Shown here piece by piece: positions 53,870 to 63,428 of a stretch of 64,000 nucleotides of DNA. Each line of letters opens with the position of its first letter. Within the stretch, counting starts at the first letter, position 1. This DNA is from Bacillota bacterium. GTDB taxonomy: Bacteria; Bacillota; Sulfobacillia; JAJYWN01. Position numbers and translations under genes: made by a program. Location: positions 34,307 through 98,306 of the forward strand of contig JAJYWN010000008.1 of assembly GCA_021791495.1 (NCBI GenBank), in the 5' to 3' direction. Under the pieces are notes generated by a model, which saw only the letters and a program-made list of their open reading frames with translations, did no database searches and had not been told where the DNA came from.

Positions 53870-54540
53870 GCGCCTTCACCTTGTGACGGCCGCCGGGATG
53901 TGCCGGCGCCGGGTTCGGCGCCGCGACGGGCGTCCCATCCATTGACCGCCAGCCCCGCGAGCCCGGCTACGGCCAGAAGCACGATGGGATGCCAGCGGAG
54001 GAAAACGACAGCGACCAAACCGCCTAAAGCGACGGACAGGTGAAAGGGGCGCTTCAGAGTGCTCTTGGCGATGGTCCATGCGGCTGTGGCGATCAGGGCC
54101 AGGACCGCCGGGCGTAACCCCCGGAAAAGCGCCATTACCAGAGGATTGCTGGCGAAACCGGCCAGCAGATAGGCCACGCCCAGGATTACCAGGAATGAAG
54201 GGATGGCGGAGCCGGCGGCGGCGACCACGGCCCCTGCCGCGCCACGGACCCAGTAGCCGGTGAAGACGGCCACGTTCACAGCGATGGGGCCCGGCGCGCT
54301 CTGGGAGACGGCGATGATGTCCACGAAGTCCTCCTGCCGCAGCCAACGGTTCTTATCTACCACAGCGGCTTGAATGAGAGGGATCATGGCCCACCCTCCG
54401 CCGATGGTGAAGGCACCGATCCAGAAGAAAATGCCGAAAAGCCGCCCCAGGGACCTGGACGCCTGCCCGGGAGGCGGGGATGGCTCAGCAAAAAGGTTTT
54501 CGGCCAGATTGACCGGAGAAGCAGGTGTTGGCGAGGCCAT
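53866..54540 (-). CDS. Chromate transporter family (ChrA half)
   Basis: FWIGAFTIGGGWAMIPLIQAAVVDKNRWLRQEDFVDIIAVSQSAPGPIAVNVAVFTGY; 4-nt overlap with second half. Confidence 0.92.
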   Translation of the reverse strand: MASPTPASPVNLAENLFAEPSPPPGQASRSLGRLFGIFFWIGAFTIGGGWAMIPLIQAAVVDKNRWLRQEDFVDIIAVSQSAPGPIAVNVAVFTGYWVRGAAGAVVAAAGSAIPSFLVILGVAYLLAGFASNPLVMALFRGLRPAVLALIATAAWTIAKSTLKRPFHLSVALGGLVAVVFLRWHPIVLLAVAGLAGLAVNGWDARRGAEPGAGTSRRPSQGEGA

Positions 54541-54596
54541 GCCAACATAATAACACAGCCTCGTTCACATGGCCGGGTCACTGTCGTCTGGTCGCG

Positions 54597-55379
54597 TTAA
54601 GCCGCGAGGTCCAGCACGATGCGCCCTGCCGCAAAGAGAATGATCAGTCCCAAAGTCCGGCGCAAGGTCACCGTGGGTACCAGGTGGCTGAGATTCGCGC
54701 CCAGACGGGCGCCGGGCCAAGCGCCCGCCACCAGGCAGAAGGCCATCAGCAGTTCCACTTGGCCGCTGAACAGCTTCCCGGCGAAGCCGCCCACCGACGA
54801 CAAGACGACAATGAAAAGAGAACTGCCGATCGTGATGCGGGTTGGTACACCCAGAACGTAGATCATTACGGGGACCAGCATGAACGCTCCGCCGACGCCG
54901 ACCATCCCCGCCAGACACCCTACCAGCGCGGCGGAGAATGCGGCTAACCCAGGCGAGAACTCCATGTCCGCCACTTTCACCACGTCCCTTTTCTCAGGCA
55001 CCGGCGCGAACATCAAGATACCGGAAACGGCGGCCACGAAGGCGAAGAGCCCCAGCAGACTGTTGGCGGAGACCGGACCGGATGCCAACCCGCCCACCCA
55101 GGACCCGGCTAGACTGGGCACTCCCATCCACAGCCCCAGCCCCCAATGGACTACCCGGCGGCGCCGGTGAGTCAGGAACCCGGACAGGGAGGCCACCATC
55201 ACCTGGGCGATGGTCAACCCGGCCACTTCTTTCATCGTTAGCGTGGGGACTCCGAGAAGCGGGGGGACATACAGCAGCAAGGGCACCAGGACGATCCCGC
55301 CGCCGATCCCCAGGAGCCCGGCCAACCCGCCTCCGGCCAAACCCAACCCCAGCAGGGTCAAAGCCAAAGTCGCGCTCAT
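54597..55379 (-). CDS. TSUP (TauE/SafE) family transporter
   Basis: GLAGLLGIGGGIVLVPLLLY, AALVGCLAGMVGVGGAFMLVPVMIYVLGVPTRITIGSSLFIV. Confidence 0.92.
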   Translation of the reverse strand: MSATLALTLLGLGLAGGGLAGLLGIGGGIVLVPLLLYVPPLLGVPTLTMKEVAGLTIAQVMVASLSGFLTHRRRRVVHWGLGLWMGVPSLAGSWVGGLASGPVSANSLLGLFAFVAAVSGILMFAPVPEKRDVVKVADMEFSPGLAAFSAALVGCLAGMVGVGGAFMLVPVMIYVLGVPTRITIGSSLFIVVLSSVGGFAGKLFSGQVELLMAFCLVAGAWPGARLGANLSHLVPTVTLRRTLGLIILFAAGRIVLDLAA

Positions 55380-55451
55380 CTTCCGTCGTCACCGGCATAA
55401 CCCTATGCCCGCGCGCTGCAGTTCAGGCCGCGCCACATACAATGGGCCGAG

Positions 55452-56840
55452 GTGACCGCCATGACTCGTCCGTTGGCCCTGGTGCTGTCCGGCGCCGTAT
55501 CCCTGGGGGCTTACGAAGCCGGAATCGTCCACGAGATTTTGTTCGCCGCCCAGACGTCTTCACCCCGTTTGCGCATCGACGTCCTCAGTGGCTCCTCGGC
55601 CGGCGCCCTCAACGCCTGCCTGGCCGCTTTCTGCCTCCACACCGGGACCGATCCTGCAGTGCTCCGGCAAACCTGGGTGGACGATCTGGACATCATGCGG
55701 CTCCTTTCCCGCCCGGCCGGATTGCCGGGCCCCCTCACCTCCGTCTTCAACCCGGTGGAAGTACGCCGGATGCTACTGGACCACCTCCGGCCTGACCCGT
55801 CTCACGCCCCCGTGTCCTACCCCGTTTGGCTGGGCATTACCCGGACGGACCTGACCGGCCGGTCTCTACCATCGCCCCTTCCGGGTGACGACCTGGCCGT
55901 GACTTCTTTCGCCTCCCCGACCGCCTTCATCCTAGAACCGGCGTCGGCGGTGCCATGGGAGGAAATTGCCCGTTCGGCGGCGGCATCGGGCGCCTTTCCG
56001 GTGGCCGTGGAGCCGGAGCCTATCGGCGACAGGCGTTACGCGGACGGTGGAGTGCTGGACAATCGGCCCCTTCGCCAGGCCTTCGAGGGAGCCCGACGGC
56101 TGGACGGACCCGGCACCCAAGAAGCCCAGCTCCGGGTAGCCGCTGCCCCAGACGCGAGATCCATCACCATATACGCCGACGGGCATCATCCGCCATACCT
56201 GCTACCGTCAACCGATCGCGTTTACATCATGGTAGAACCAGGAGCTCCGCAACCAGTGCCAGGCGAACCGCCACGTGACCCCTTGGGGGTGGCGAGCCGC
56301 GTCATGGCCGCCTTGACCAATGACGACCTCTTGCGCGATTTACGGGATGCGGCGAAAGTGAACCGGCGCCTGAACGATCTGGCCGACCTGGCCCGCCAGA
56401 CCGGCATGCCTCCGGCTCTGGTCGAGCAGGTGAGGGCCGTGGCCGACCTGGATGGAAAGCGCAGCGCCAGCCTAGTCCGGGTTGCCCCGGATGACCCCGC
56501 GCGGGAGCTGGCGGGGGCTTTTCTGGGGCACTTCGGAGGGTTTCTGGAACGGCGTCTGCGGGAGCATGACTACCGCCTCGGCCGCGTCCACGGGCGGGCG
56601 TTCTTGGAGAGGATGGACGTGGGCTACACCAAGGCGGCGGCGAGCGAATACGCCTACGACAAGAGCCTGGATGGAGCCGGCTACAAGGACCTCACGGCCG
56701 ACGGGCGCCGGGCTCTGGCCAGGGCCATCGGCAACGCCACCGAGGCGGTGGTCGGTAGCCTGCGGCCCGGCGTGGCGAGGCCGGTCGGATGCGTCGCCTG
56801 GCTGCTAGCGCTCTGGCTCGTCCGAAGCCGAGCCCGATAA
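55452..56840 (+). CDS. Patatin-like phospholipase family protein
   Basis: VLSGAVSLGAYEAGIVHEI, IDVLSGSSAGALNA (GxSxG), YADGGVLDNRPL (DGG). Confidence 0.85.
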   Translation: MTAMTRPLALVLSGAVSLGAYEAGIVHEILFAAQTSSPRLRIDVLSGSSAGALNACLAAFCLHTGTDPAVLRQTWVDDLDIMRLLSRPAGLPGPLTSVFNPVEVRRMLLDHLRPDPSHAPVSYPVWLGITRTDLTGRSLPSPLPGDDLAVTSFASPTAFILEPASAVPWEEIARSAAASGAFPVAVEPEPIGDRRYADGGVLDNRPLRQAFEGARRLDGPGTQEAQLRVAAAPDARSITIYADGHHPPYLLPSTDRVYIMVEPGAPQPVPGEPPRDPLGVASRVMAALTNDDLLRDLRDAAKVNRRLNDLADLARQTGMPPALVEQVRAVADLDGKRSASLVRVAPDDPARELAGAFLGHFGGFLERRLREHDYRLGRVHGRAFLERMDVGYTKAAASEYAYDKSLDGAGYKDLTADGRRALARAIGNATEAVVGSLRPGVARPVGCVAWLLALWLVRSRAR

Positions 56841-57452
56841 GCGCCGGTCCTGGACGCCGTCATCATCGGCCGAGGCCGGCGCGTAGACCGAGTCGGCCCA
56901 CGTATACCGGGATAGCACCGTTATCCCATAACGGTACTGCCGGACCAGCACCAGAGGGCCAATCCGCTCGGGTAGGGCGTCGTCGCGGTGGTGCTGGACA
57001 AAGACGGTGGCTGACGGATTTAGGGGAGCCCGGTCCCCCAATGTCGCCAGGCGGTCCAAGGTGCGCTGGCACAATTCCCGCAAGTGCGGCGGGGCGACGA
57101 TGACCAGATCGAACGGGCCGGTCAGCTTCTGGCTGCCCAATACGCGCAGGACATCGCCCTGGATGATTTGGGCCCGGTCGGCCAGGTTGGTCCGCCGCAG
57201 GTTCTCGCGGATGACGCTGATCTGCCTGGGGTTCAGCTCCACCAGAGTCGCCCGCCGGGCGCCGCGGCTCAAGGCTTCCACCGAGTAGCTGCCGGTACCC
57301 GCGAAAAGATCGAGGAACGAGGCGCCTTCCACCGCTTCTTGAATGATGCTGAACAATGCCGCCTTAACCCGTCCCGTCGGTGGGCGAGTGAGGTCTCCTG
57401 GGAGAGATTTCAGGCGCATACCTTTGACTTGGCCGGCGATAACCCTGAGCAC
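56805..57452 (-). CDS. rsmD: RsmD-like 16S rRNA (guanine-N2)-methyltransferase with atypical motif IV
   Basis: LRVIAGQVKGMRLKSLPGDLTRPPTGRVKAALFSII, ASFLDLFAGTGSYSVEALSRGA, VELN; motif IV reads APPH. Confidence 0.82.
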   Translation of the reverse strand: MLRVIAGQVKGMRLKSLPGDLTRPPTGRVKAALFSIIQEAVEGASFLDLFAGTGSYSVEALSRGARRATLVELNPRQISVIRENLRRTNLADRAQIIQGDVLRVLGSQKLTGPFDLVIVAPPHLRELCQRTLDRLATLGDRAPLNPSATVFVQHHRDDALPERIGPLVLVRQYRYGITVLSRYTWADSVYAPASADDDGVQDRRLSGSASDEPER

Positions 57453-57698
57453 GAATAGGCCCTCCTCTGGCTACTTAGGTTCTGCAATCCCACAGCCTAA
57501 CCTTTCATCCAGCACGGAGGAAATCGCAGGGCCGGCCCGAATTGGAAATCCGGAATCTATTTGTGAAAGCACGCACACCGTTCTGCCCAGCTTGTTAGGC
57601 ATTTTTGACAAAAGTGATTGGGATTCTACTGGAATTGGAAGGATATAGTCCGAACATCTGGGATTGGGGAAACTGATGGATGTCCGAGGTTGCTGTGA

Positions 57699-59057
57699 AT
57701 GGCTGGAAGCTACCAAGCGGAGCAATATGGGAGGATTAGCTTGACACCGAAAAGCCGTGTTAGTGTGGACCCCTTTGCCTTGCTGGACCAGGTCGCCGAC
57801 CGCCCCCAGGGCATGACCATCGGAAAGCGACTGGCCGATCTGAGCCGCCACTATGGAGTGAGCGACAGCACCATCCGGCGCCTCTACTATACCGCGCGCA
57901 AGGCTTTGGAAGACGGTATCGCCCACGACGAGGGACTGATACCGGGCCCGCCGGCCGCGCCCGGCGCGCTGGCGGCAACGCCAGTTACCGCCGCTGGTAC
58001 CTTACCGGCCGCTTCGTCGGCTCTGCCCGAGGCCGTTTCGTCAATGATACCGCCGGTGGTGGCCGGCGGACCCATTTCCACAGCCACGGTCGCCCGCGAA
58101 GAGGTCTGGGACATGGCCACGGCGCCGGCGCTGGTCGAACGGCAACTCTGGGACCAGGAAGCGCGGACCCGGCTGGACGACCTGGCGCGTACCTTGGCGG
58201 CGGCCTCCGTTGCGTTGGCCGAGTTGCCGAGGCTCCGGGCGGATAATCAGCGGTTGGCCACGGAGAACGCCCGATTGCAGGAAAGGGTGGAGTACCTGTC
58301 GGAAGAAGTGCTCCGCGCCCGCGAAGGCCAGCCTTCCACCGAGCCGGGACCCTACGCGCCCACACGGAAAGCCTTGGACACAAATGTCATCATCGACGGC
58401 CGTATTGTGTCGCTGGCAGGCGGCGGTTTCTTAGAAGGGACCATCATCGTCCCCGGTTTCATCCTAAACGAGATGAAGTATCTGGCGGACAGCAGGGACC
58501 CGGCGCGCCGTACGGCGGGCCGGCGCGGCTTGGACAACTTGCGGCTGTTGCAGGAGCAGAGCCGGATCCCCGTGGTGACCTGGGAAGACGAGGAGCAGCC
58601 GGGACGAGACCTGAATGTGGACAACCGCCTGCTCCGCTTCGTACAGCGGCTGGAGGCTACCTTGGTGACGAACGACCATAACCTGTGCCGCGTGGCCGAG
58701 ATCCAGGGCGTGGACTTCATCGACATCAACGCGCTGTACCGGGCCGCCAAACCGGTGGTCTCGCCCTTTGAGGAGATCTCTCTGAACATCGTGGAGGAAG
58801 GGAAGAAGCCGGAGCAGGGCGTGGGTTACCTTGAAGACGGGACCATGATCGTCGTCGACGACGCCCAGAGGCTCATCGGCCAGCGGGCCAGCGTCATCGT
58901 CACCCAGATCCTACCGACAACCTGGGGAACTATCGCCTTCGCCAAACTCAAGCCCACTCCGGGGGCGCCGGTGGCGGCGGGAGCGACGTCCGCACCCGCC
59001 GCTTACCAGGTCCAGCAGCCTCCTTACGAGCGTCAGCAACAAAGTCTGGGAAGGTGA
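57699..59057 (+). CDS. HTH-coiled coil-PIN-TRAM protein (PIN-TRAM like that of YacL)
   Basis: HTH-like IGKRLADLSRHYGVSDSTIRRLYYTARKAL; coiled coil; PIN LDTNVIIDGRI...GFILNEMKYLADS...LVTNDHNLCRVAEIQGVDFIDIN; C-terminal TRAM (EEGKKPEQGVGYLEDGTMIVVDDAQRLIGQRASVIVTQILPT). Confidence 0.82.
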   Translation: MAGSYQAEQYGRISLTPKSRVSVDPFALLDQVADRPQGMTIGKRLADLSRHYGVSDSTIRRLYYTARKALEDGIAHDEGLIPGPPAAPGALAATPVTAAGTLPAASSALPEAVSSMIPPVVAGGPISTATVAREEVWDMATAPALVERQLWDQEARTRLDDLARTLAAASVALAELPRLRADNQRLATENARLQERVEYLSEEVLRAREGQPSTEPGPYAPTRKALDTNVIIDGRIVSLAGGGFLEGTIIVPGFILNEMKYLADSRDPARRTAGRRGLDNLRLLQEQSRIPVVTWEDEEQPGRDLNVDNRLLRFVQRLEATLVTNDHNLCRVAEIQGVDFIDINALYRAAKPVVSPFEEISLNIVEEGKKPEQGVGYLEDGTMIVVDDAQRLIGQRASVIVTQILPTTWGTIAFAKLKPTPGAPVAAGATSAPAAYQVQQPPYERQQQSLGR

Positions 59058-59058
59058 G

Positions 59059-59646
59059 CTAGGAGGACAGTCGCGATGGTGTCCTCCGGGGAGGCAGAGG
59101 ACACTCCATCAAACAGCAATCCCTCATCTGTCCTTCGTACATCTCGTGGGCGGGCAGCAGGTGGGTCTTGCGGAATCCGGCTTTCTCGTAACACCGGATG
59201 GCCCGGGCGTTCCAGGTCTGGGGATCGACGATGGCCAGGGTAGCCTTCTTTTCTTCGGCCAGATATCGTAGCACAGTCCCGACGAGCCGCGCGCCAAGGC
59301 CGTGGCCCCACAGTTCAGGCTCGCCGATGAAAAGGTCCAGCCCATAGGCCGTCCGGTTTTCGCCTTGACCCCGGTCCGTTTCTATCCCTAACTCTTTCTG
59401 GCCGTCCGGACTCAATTGATAAAACTGCAGGTATCCAACGGGGCGCCCCTGCCACTCCACCAAGCACCTTACCTCATCGGTGGAGGCATCGTAGAAGACA
59501 CGGCGCACCATGGCTTCGTCGTGCGGGCGGTCGCGGCCCTCGTAGAATTGGAGGACCCTCGAATCCGAAAGCCAGCGCACAAGGAAACCGGCATCGCTTT
59601 CTCGTAATTCTCGAACCACGAGACCGGAGTCGTCTACGAGTACCAT
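59059..59646 (-). CDS. GNAT acetyltransferase resembling AAC(6')-type enzymes
   Basis: LVRWLSDSRVLQFYEGRDRP...YGLDLFIGEPELWGHGLGARLVGTVLRYL...VDPQTWNARAIRCYEKAGFRKTHLLPAHEMYEGQMRDCCLMEC. Confidence 0.85.
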   Translation of the reverse strand: MVLVDDSGLVVRELRESDAGFLVRWLSDSRVLQFYEGRDRPHDEAMVRRVFYDASTDEVRCLVEWQGRPVGYLQFYQLSPDGQKELGIETDRGQGENRTAYGLDLFIGEPELWGHGLGARLVGTVLRYLAEEKKATLAIVDPQTWNARAIRCYEKAGFRKTHLLPAHEMYEGQMRDCCLMECPLPPRRTPSRLSS

Positions 59647-59729
59647 TTCGTCTCCCGTTCGAGCCTACCAGAAAAGTTTGGCAGGTGTAAGACTAGTGTT
59701 CAAAAAACGTTGCACAGGAGGTCGCCCCT

Positions 59730-60653
59730 TTGTCTACTAATTACGCCTATTTCGAGGGCCGGATCGTGCCGGCATCCGAGGCCAAGGTGAGTATCTCCAC
59801 CCATGCGTTACAGTACGGAACCGGTTGCTTCGAAGGTATCCGCGCCTACTGGAACCCCGGGCGGAACGAGCTGTACGTCTTGAAACTCCGCGAACACATG
59901 CGCCGCATGTCCTACAACATGCGACTACTCCGGATAGCCCTCCCCGAGACGGTGGAGCGCATGTGCGAGATCGTCGTGGAACTCCTCCGCCAGAACGAGG
60001 CCCGCCAGAACACCTACATCCGGCCTTTCGCCTATAAGTCGGCTCCCTACATCGGTTTGAAGCTGACTGGGCTGGAAGACCGTCTGGCCATCTACACGCT
60101 GGGCATGGGCGACTACCTGGACGTCGAGAAAGGCCTTTCAGTCTGCGTGTCCAGTTGGGTACGGCCGGACGATAACTCCATCCCGCCTCGCGGCAAGCTC
60201 ACCGGTTCTTACGTGAATGCCTGCATCGCCTCGGACGAGGCCAAGACCAACGGCTACGACGAAGCCTTGGAGCTCTCCTCGGACGGTCATGTCTCCGAGG
60301 GCAGCTCGTCCAATCTCTTCGTGGTGAGGAACGGCACCCTGATCACCAGCCCGGTTTCCGCCAATATCCTGGAAGGCATTACCCGCGCGGCCATCTTTGA
60401 GCTGGCGTCGGACATGGGGATCCCCTCCGAGACTCGCGCGATCGACCGCACCGAGCTTTACGTAGCCGACGAGATGTTCTTGTGCGGGACCGGCGTACAG
60501 CTGGCCCCCATCACCTCGGTGGACCGCCGGCCCGTGGGCGACGGTAAGCCTGGGCCCATTTCGCTCAAACTGCAGCAGGCCTACTTCGCCGCCGCCAGCG
60601 GCGAGGTGGAGAAGTACCGCCACTGGCTCACTCCGGTCTACGGTTCCAGATAA
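59730..60653 (+). CDS. ilvE: Branched-chain amino acid aminotransferase
   Basis: YFEGRIVPASEAKVSISTHALQYGTGCFEGIRAYW, KLTGSYVNACIASDEAKTNGYDEALELSSDGHVSEGSSSNLFVV; TTG start. Confidence 0.94.
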   Translation: MSTNYAYFEGRIVPASEAKVSISTHALQYGTGCFEGIRAYWNPGRNELYVLKLREHMRRMSYNMRLLRIALPETVERMCEIVVELLRQNEARQNTYIRPFAYKSAPYIGLKLTGLEDRLAIYTLGMGDYLDVEKGLSVCVSSWVRPDDNSIPPRGKLTGSYVNACIASDEAKTNGYDEALELSSDGHVSEGSSSNLFVVRNGTLITSPVSANILEGITRAAIFELASDMGIPSETRAIDRTELYVADEMFLCGTGVQLAPITSVDRRPVGDGKPGPISLKLQQAYFAAASGEVEKYRHWLTPVYGSR

Positions 60654-60707
60654 CGGCGTTAGGGGCGGCGGAGGGAGCGGCCACCACCATGAAGGGAGCA
60701 ACTCGAG

Positions 60708-62351
60708 ATGCAGATAAAAGAAGTCATGTGCCGCCAGGGAGCAGTGTCGTCGGCCCATCCGCTAGCGACCAGCGTGGGTCTGTCGGTGCTCCAGGACGGC
60801 GGGAACGCGGTGGATGCGGCGATCGCCATGGCCGCCGCCACGAGTGTCTTGATGCCACACATGTGCGGGCCCGGGGGCGACGCCTTCATCCTGATCTACG
60901 ACGCGGCCTCGGGCCGGACCACGGCCATCATGGGGAGTGGCCAAGCGCCGCGCGCCGCCACCAGGCAGGCCATCCTTGACCGCGGTTACGGCCCGAAGAT
61001 GCCTCTTTTCGGCGCCTTGTCGGTGGCCGTTCCGGGCGCGGTGGACGCGTGGTTCACAGCCCTGCGTCTCTTCGGAAGCCGGCCCGCCTCCGAGCTTTTC
61101 GCCCCGGCCATCCGCTACGCCCGCGAGGGGGTTCCCTTGTCGCGGGACCCGGCCGGCACCATTGAGACGGCTGCCGCCAGGCTGGCGAAAAACCCTGCCG
61201 CAGCCGCCATCTACCTGAAACCGGACGGAACGGCGCCGGCACCGGGTGACATCCTGGTCGAGAGCGATCTGGGCGCCAGCCTCGAAGAACTGGCCCGCCA
61301 CGGCCCCGACACCTTCTACCGGGGCGACCTGGCGGCGGCCATCGTCCGTTGCATGGAGGAAGAAGGCGGGCTCATTTCCGCGGAGGACTTGGCGGAGCAC
61401 AAGACCGAGGTGGACGAACCGCTTTCCGTGAACTACCATGGGTACCGCGTGGTGACGCCCAGGATACCGTCCCAGGGGCTGATCCTTTTGGAGGAACTGG
61501 CCATCGCCGAAGGGTTCGATCTGGCGGGCATGGGTTTCGGGTCCGTGGACGCTATCCACTACATGGTGGAATCGAAGAAACTGGCCTTTGCCGACCGCCT
61601 GGCCTACGCCGGCGACCCGCGCTTCGTCAACGTGCCCTTGAGTGGGCTCCTTTCACCCAGATACGCGGCGGTACGCGGCTTCCATATCCGCGCGGAAACC
61701 ACGGTGGAGCGCCTGCCGAAAGCGCCGCACGGGAATCCCTGGGCCTTCGAAGGGCCGGCCGAGGGCGACACCACCTCTTTTGTGGTGGTAGACGCGAAAG
61801 GCAACGCGGTGTCCTTCATCCACAGCCTGTCTCTGGTTTTTGGCAGTGGCGTGGTGGTGCCCGGCACCGGCATCCTCCTGAACAACCGGGCCGGCCGCGG
61901 TTTCACGCTCGAGCCTGGGCACCCGAATGTCATCGCTCCGGGGAAGAAGACCATGCACACCTTGCTGTGCTACCTCGTGTTAGACGGTGACGGCCGCCCC
62001 TATCTGGTGGGTGGTACCCCGGGTGGAGACGGGCAGCCCCAGTGGAACTTCCAGACTATCGTCAATATCCTGTCCTTCGGCTTGTCTCCCGCCGACGCCG
62101 TCACCGTGCCGCGCTGGACCAGCTCCCCAGGGACCGACCCCGCCACCTTCGACAGTCCCGTGGAGCTACGGATTGAAGACCGTATCGCGGTCGATACCAT
62201 CACCGGGCTGACGGCGCGGGGTCACACGGTCAAAGCTGTGGGACCGTGGGCGGCCGGCGGTAACGTACAACTCATCCGCATTGACCCGAAAACGGGAGTG
62301 CGCACCGCGGTCAGTGACCCGCGGGGGAGCGGCGCGGCAGCCGGGTATTGA
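60708..62351 (+). CDS. ggt: Gamma-glutamyltransferase family protein
   Basis: HPLATSVGLSVLQDGGNAVDAAIAMAAATSVLMPHMCGPGGDAFIL, GDTTSFVVVDAKGNAVSFIHSLSLVFGSGVVVPGTGILLNNR. Confidence 0.93.
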   Translation: MQIKEVMCRQGAVSSAHPLATSVGLSVLQDGGNAVDAAIAMAAATSVLMPHMCGPGGDAFILIYDAASGRTTAIMGSGQAPRAATRQAILDRGYGPKMPLFGALSVAVPGAVDAWFTALRLFGSRPASELFAPAIRYAREGVPLSRDPAGTIETAAARLAKNPAAAAIYLKPDGTAPAPGDILVESDLGASLEELARHGPDTFYRGDLAAAIVRCMEEEGGLISAEDLAEHKTEVDEPLSVNYHGYRVVTPRIPSQGLILLEELAIAEGFDLAGMGFGSVDAIHYMVESKKLAFADRLAYAGDPRFVNVPLSGLLSPRYAAVRGFHIRAETTVERLPKAPHGNPWAFEGPAEGDTTSFVVVDAKGNAVSFIHSLSLVFGSGVVVPGTGILLNNRAGRGFTLEPGHPNVIAPGKKTMHTLLCYLVLDGDGRPYLVGGTPGGDGQPQWNFQTIVNILSFGLSPADAVTVPRWTSSPGTDPATFDSPVELRIEDRIAVDTITGLTARGHTVKAVGPWAAGGNVQLIRIDPKTGVRTAVSDPRGSGAAAGY

Positions 62352-62416
62352 GGGCACGGACCCCGGCAGGGCTGCGCGCGGGCTTCACAACTCACACCAC
62401 AGAGGTGCTTTGAGCA

Positions 62417-63205
62417 GTGGCTGAAGAACTGGCGGTCTCCGCCGAACTGCGGAAACGGCTGTTAGAAGTGAACACCTTGCTCTTTGATCTGGACGGGACT
62501 CTTCTGGGCTGCGACATCAACGTCTTTCTTCAATACTACCTTCAGACGGTGGCCACCAAGGTCGCCCAGGCAGGTCTGGCCGAACCCAAGGCCTTTATGA
62601 GGCAGCTATTGGCTTCCACACAGGCTATGGTGGATAACCTGGAGCCCACCGTGAACAATGCCTCCGCTTTCGCGGGGCACTTCTACCCAGCGCTGGCCAT
62701 GGAGCGGGCCAAGGCCGAGCCGGTCTTCATGAACTACTACGCCAACGATTTCCCTAAACTGCGAACCCGAACTTACGTGAAACCGGCCGCCCGTGCCCTC
62801 CTGACGCTGGCCGCTTCAAAGGGGTACGACCTCGTACTGGCCACCAACCCCCTCTTCCCCTTGGTCGCGATCGAGGAGCGCATGCGCTGGGCCGAAGTTT
62901 TCGATTTCCCTTGGCGACTGGTGACGGCCTATGAGTCCATGCATTTCTGTAAGCCCCATGTGGAGTACTACCGGGAAATCCTTGACCTTATTGGACGGTC
63001 GCCCGAAGAGTGCCTGATGGTCGGCAACGACGTCGAAGAGGATTTGGTCGCCGGAACGCTGGGCCTGGCCACCTTCCTAGACCCCTCGCAATTGATCCAA
63101 CGGGGAAGCGGGCCCAGCGGGGCGGACCTCACTGGAAGCCTGGACGATCTACTGAAGATCATCCGTGACCTGCCTGGCCGGAATAGGGTCAGGGCTTACG
63201 CTTGA
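62417..63205 (+). CDS. HAD family hydrolase
   Basis: LLFDLDGTLLGCDIN; VLATNPLFP; CKPHVEYYREIL; CLMVGNDVEEDLVAGTLGLATFL; GTG start. Confidence 0.92.
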   Translation: MAEELAVSAELRKRLLEVNTLLFDLDGTLLGCDINVFLQYYLQTVATKVAQAGLAEPKAFMRQLLASTQAMVDNLEPTVNNASAFAGHFYPALAMERAKAEPVFMNYYANDFPKLRTRTYVKPAARALLTLAASKGYDLVLATNPLFPLVAIEERMRWAEVFDFPWRLVTAYESMHFCKPHVEYYREILDLIGRSPEECLMVGNDVEEDLVAGTLGLATFLDPSQLIQRGSGPSGADLTGSLDDLLKIIRDLPGRNRVRAYA

Positions 63206-63315
63206 GCCTGAGCCCTCTCAGCCCCAAAACCGGAACGGCAAATACAGATCGGGGACCGGGGGCGATCCGGAGTGTACGAGTATTCGAGTGGGCCCTTTAG
63301 AGGTACCGGGGGAGC

Positions 63316-63370
63316 CCGAGGGGGCTGTAATCCCCCCGACTTCAGTCAGGGGATACATGGACCCCCTCGG
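63316..63370. repeat. Stem-forming inverted repeat near the left end of the IS200/IS605 element
   Basis: CCGAGGGGG (63316-63324) and CCCCCTCGG (63362-63370) with internal G/C-rich palindromes. Confidence 0.55.
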
Positions 63371-63428
63371 AACCTTTTTGGTGGAATCTACTTCCCCGAA
63401 CACGTGTTCGGTGTTATCATTGATAGTG

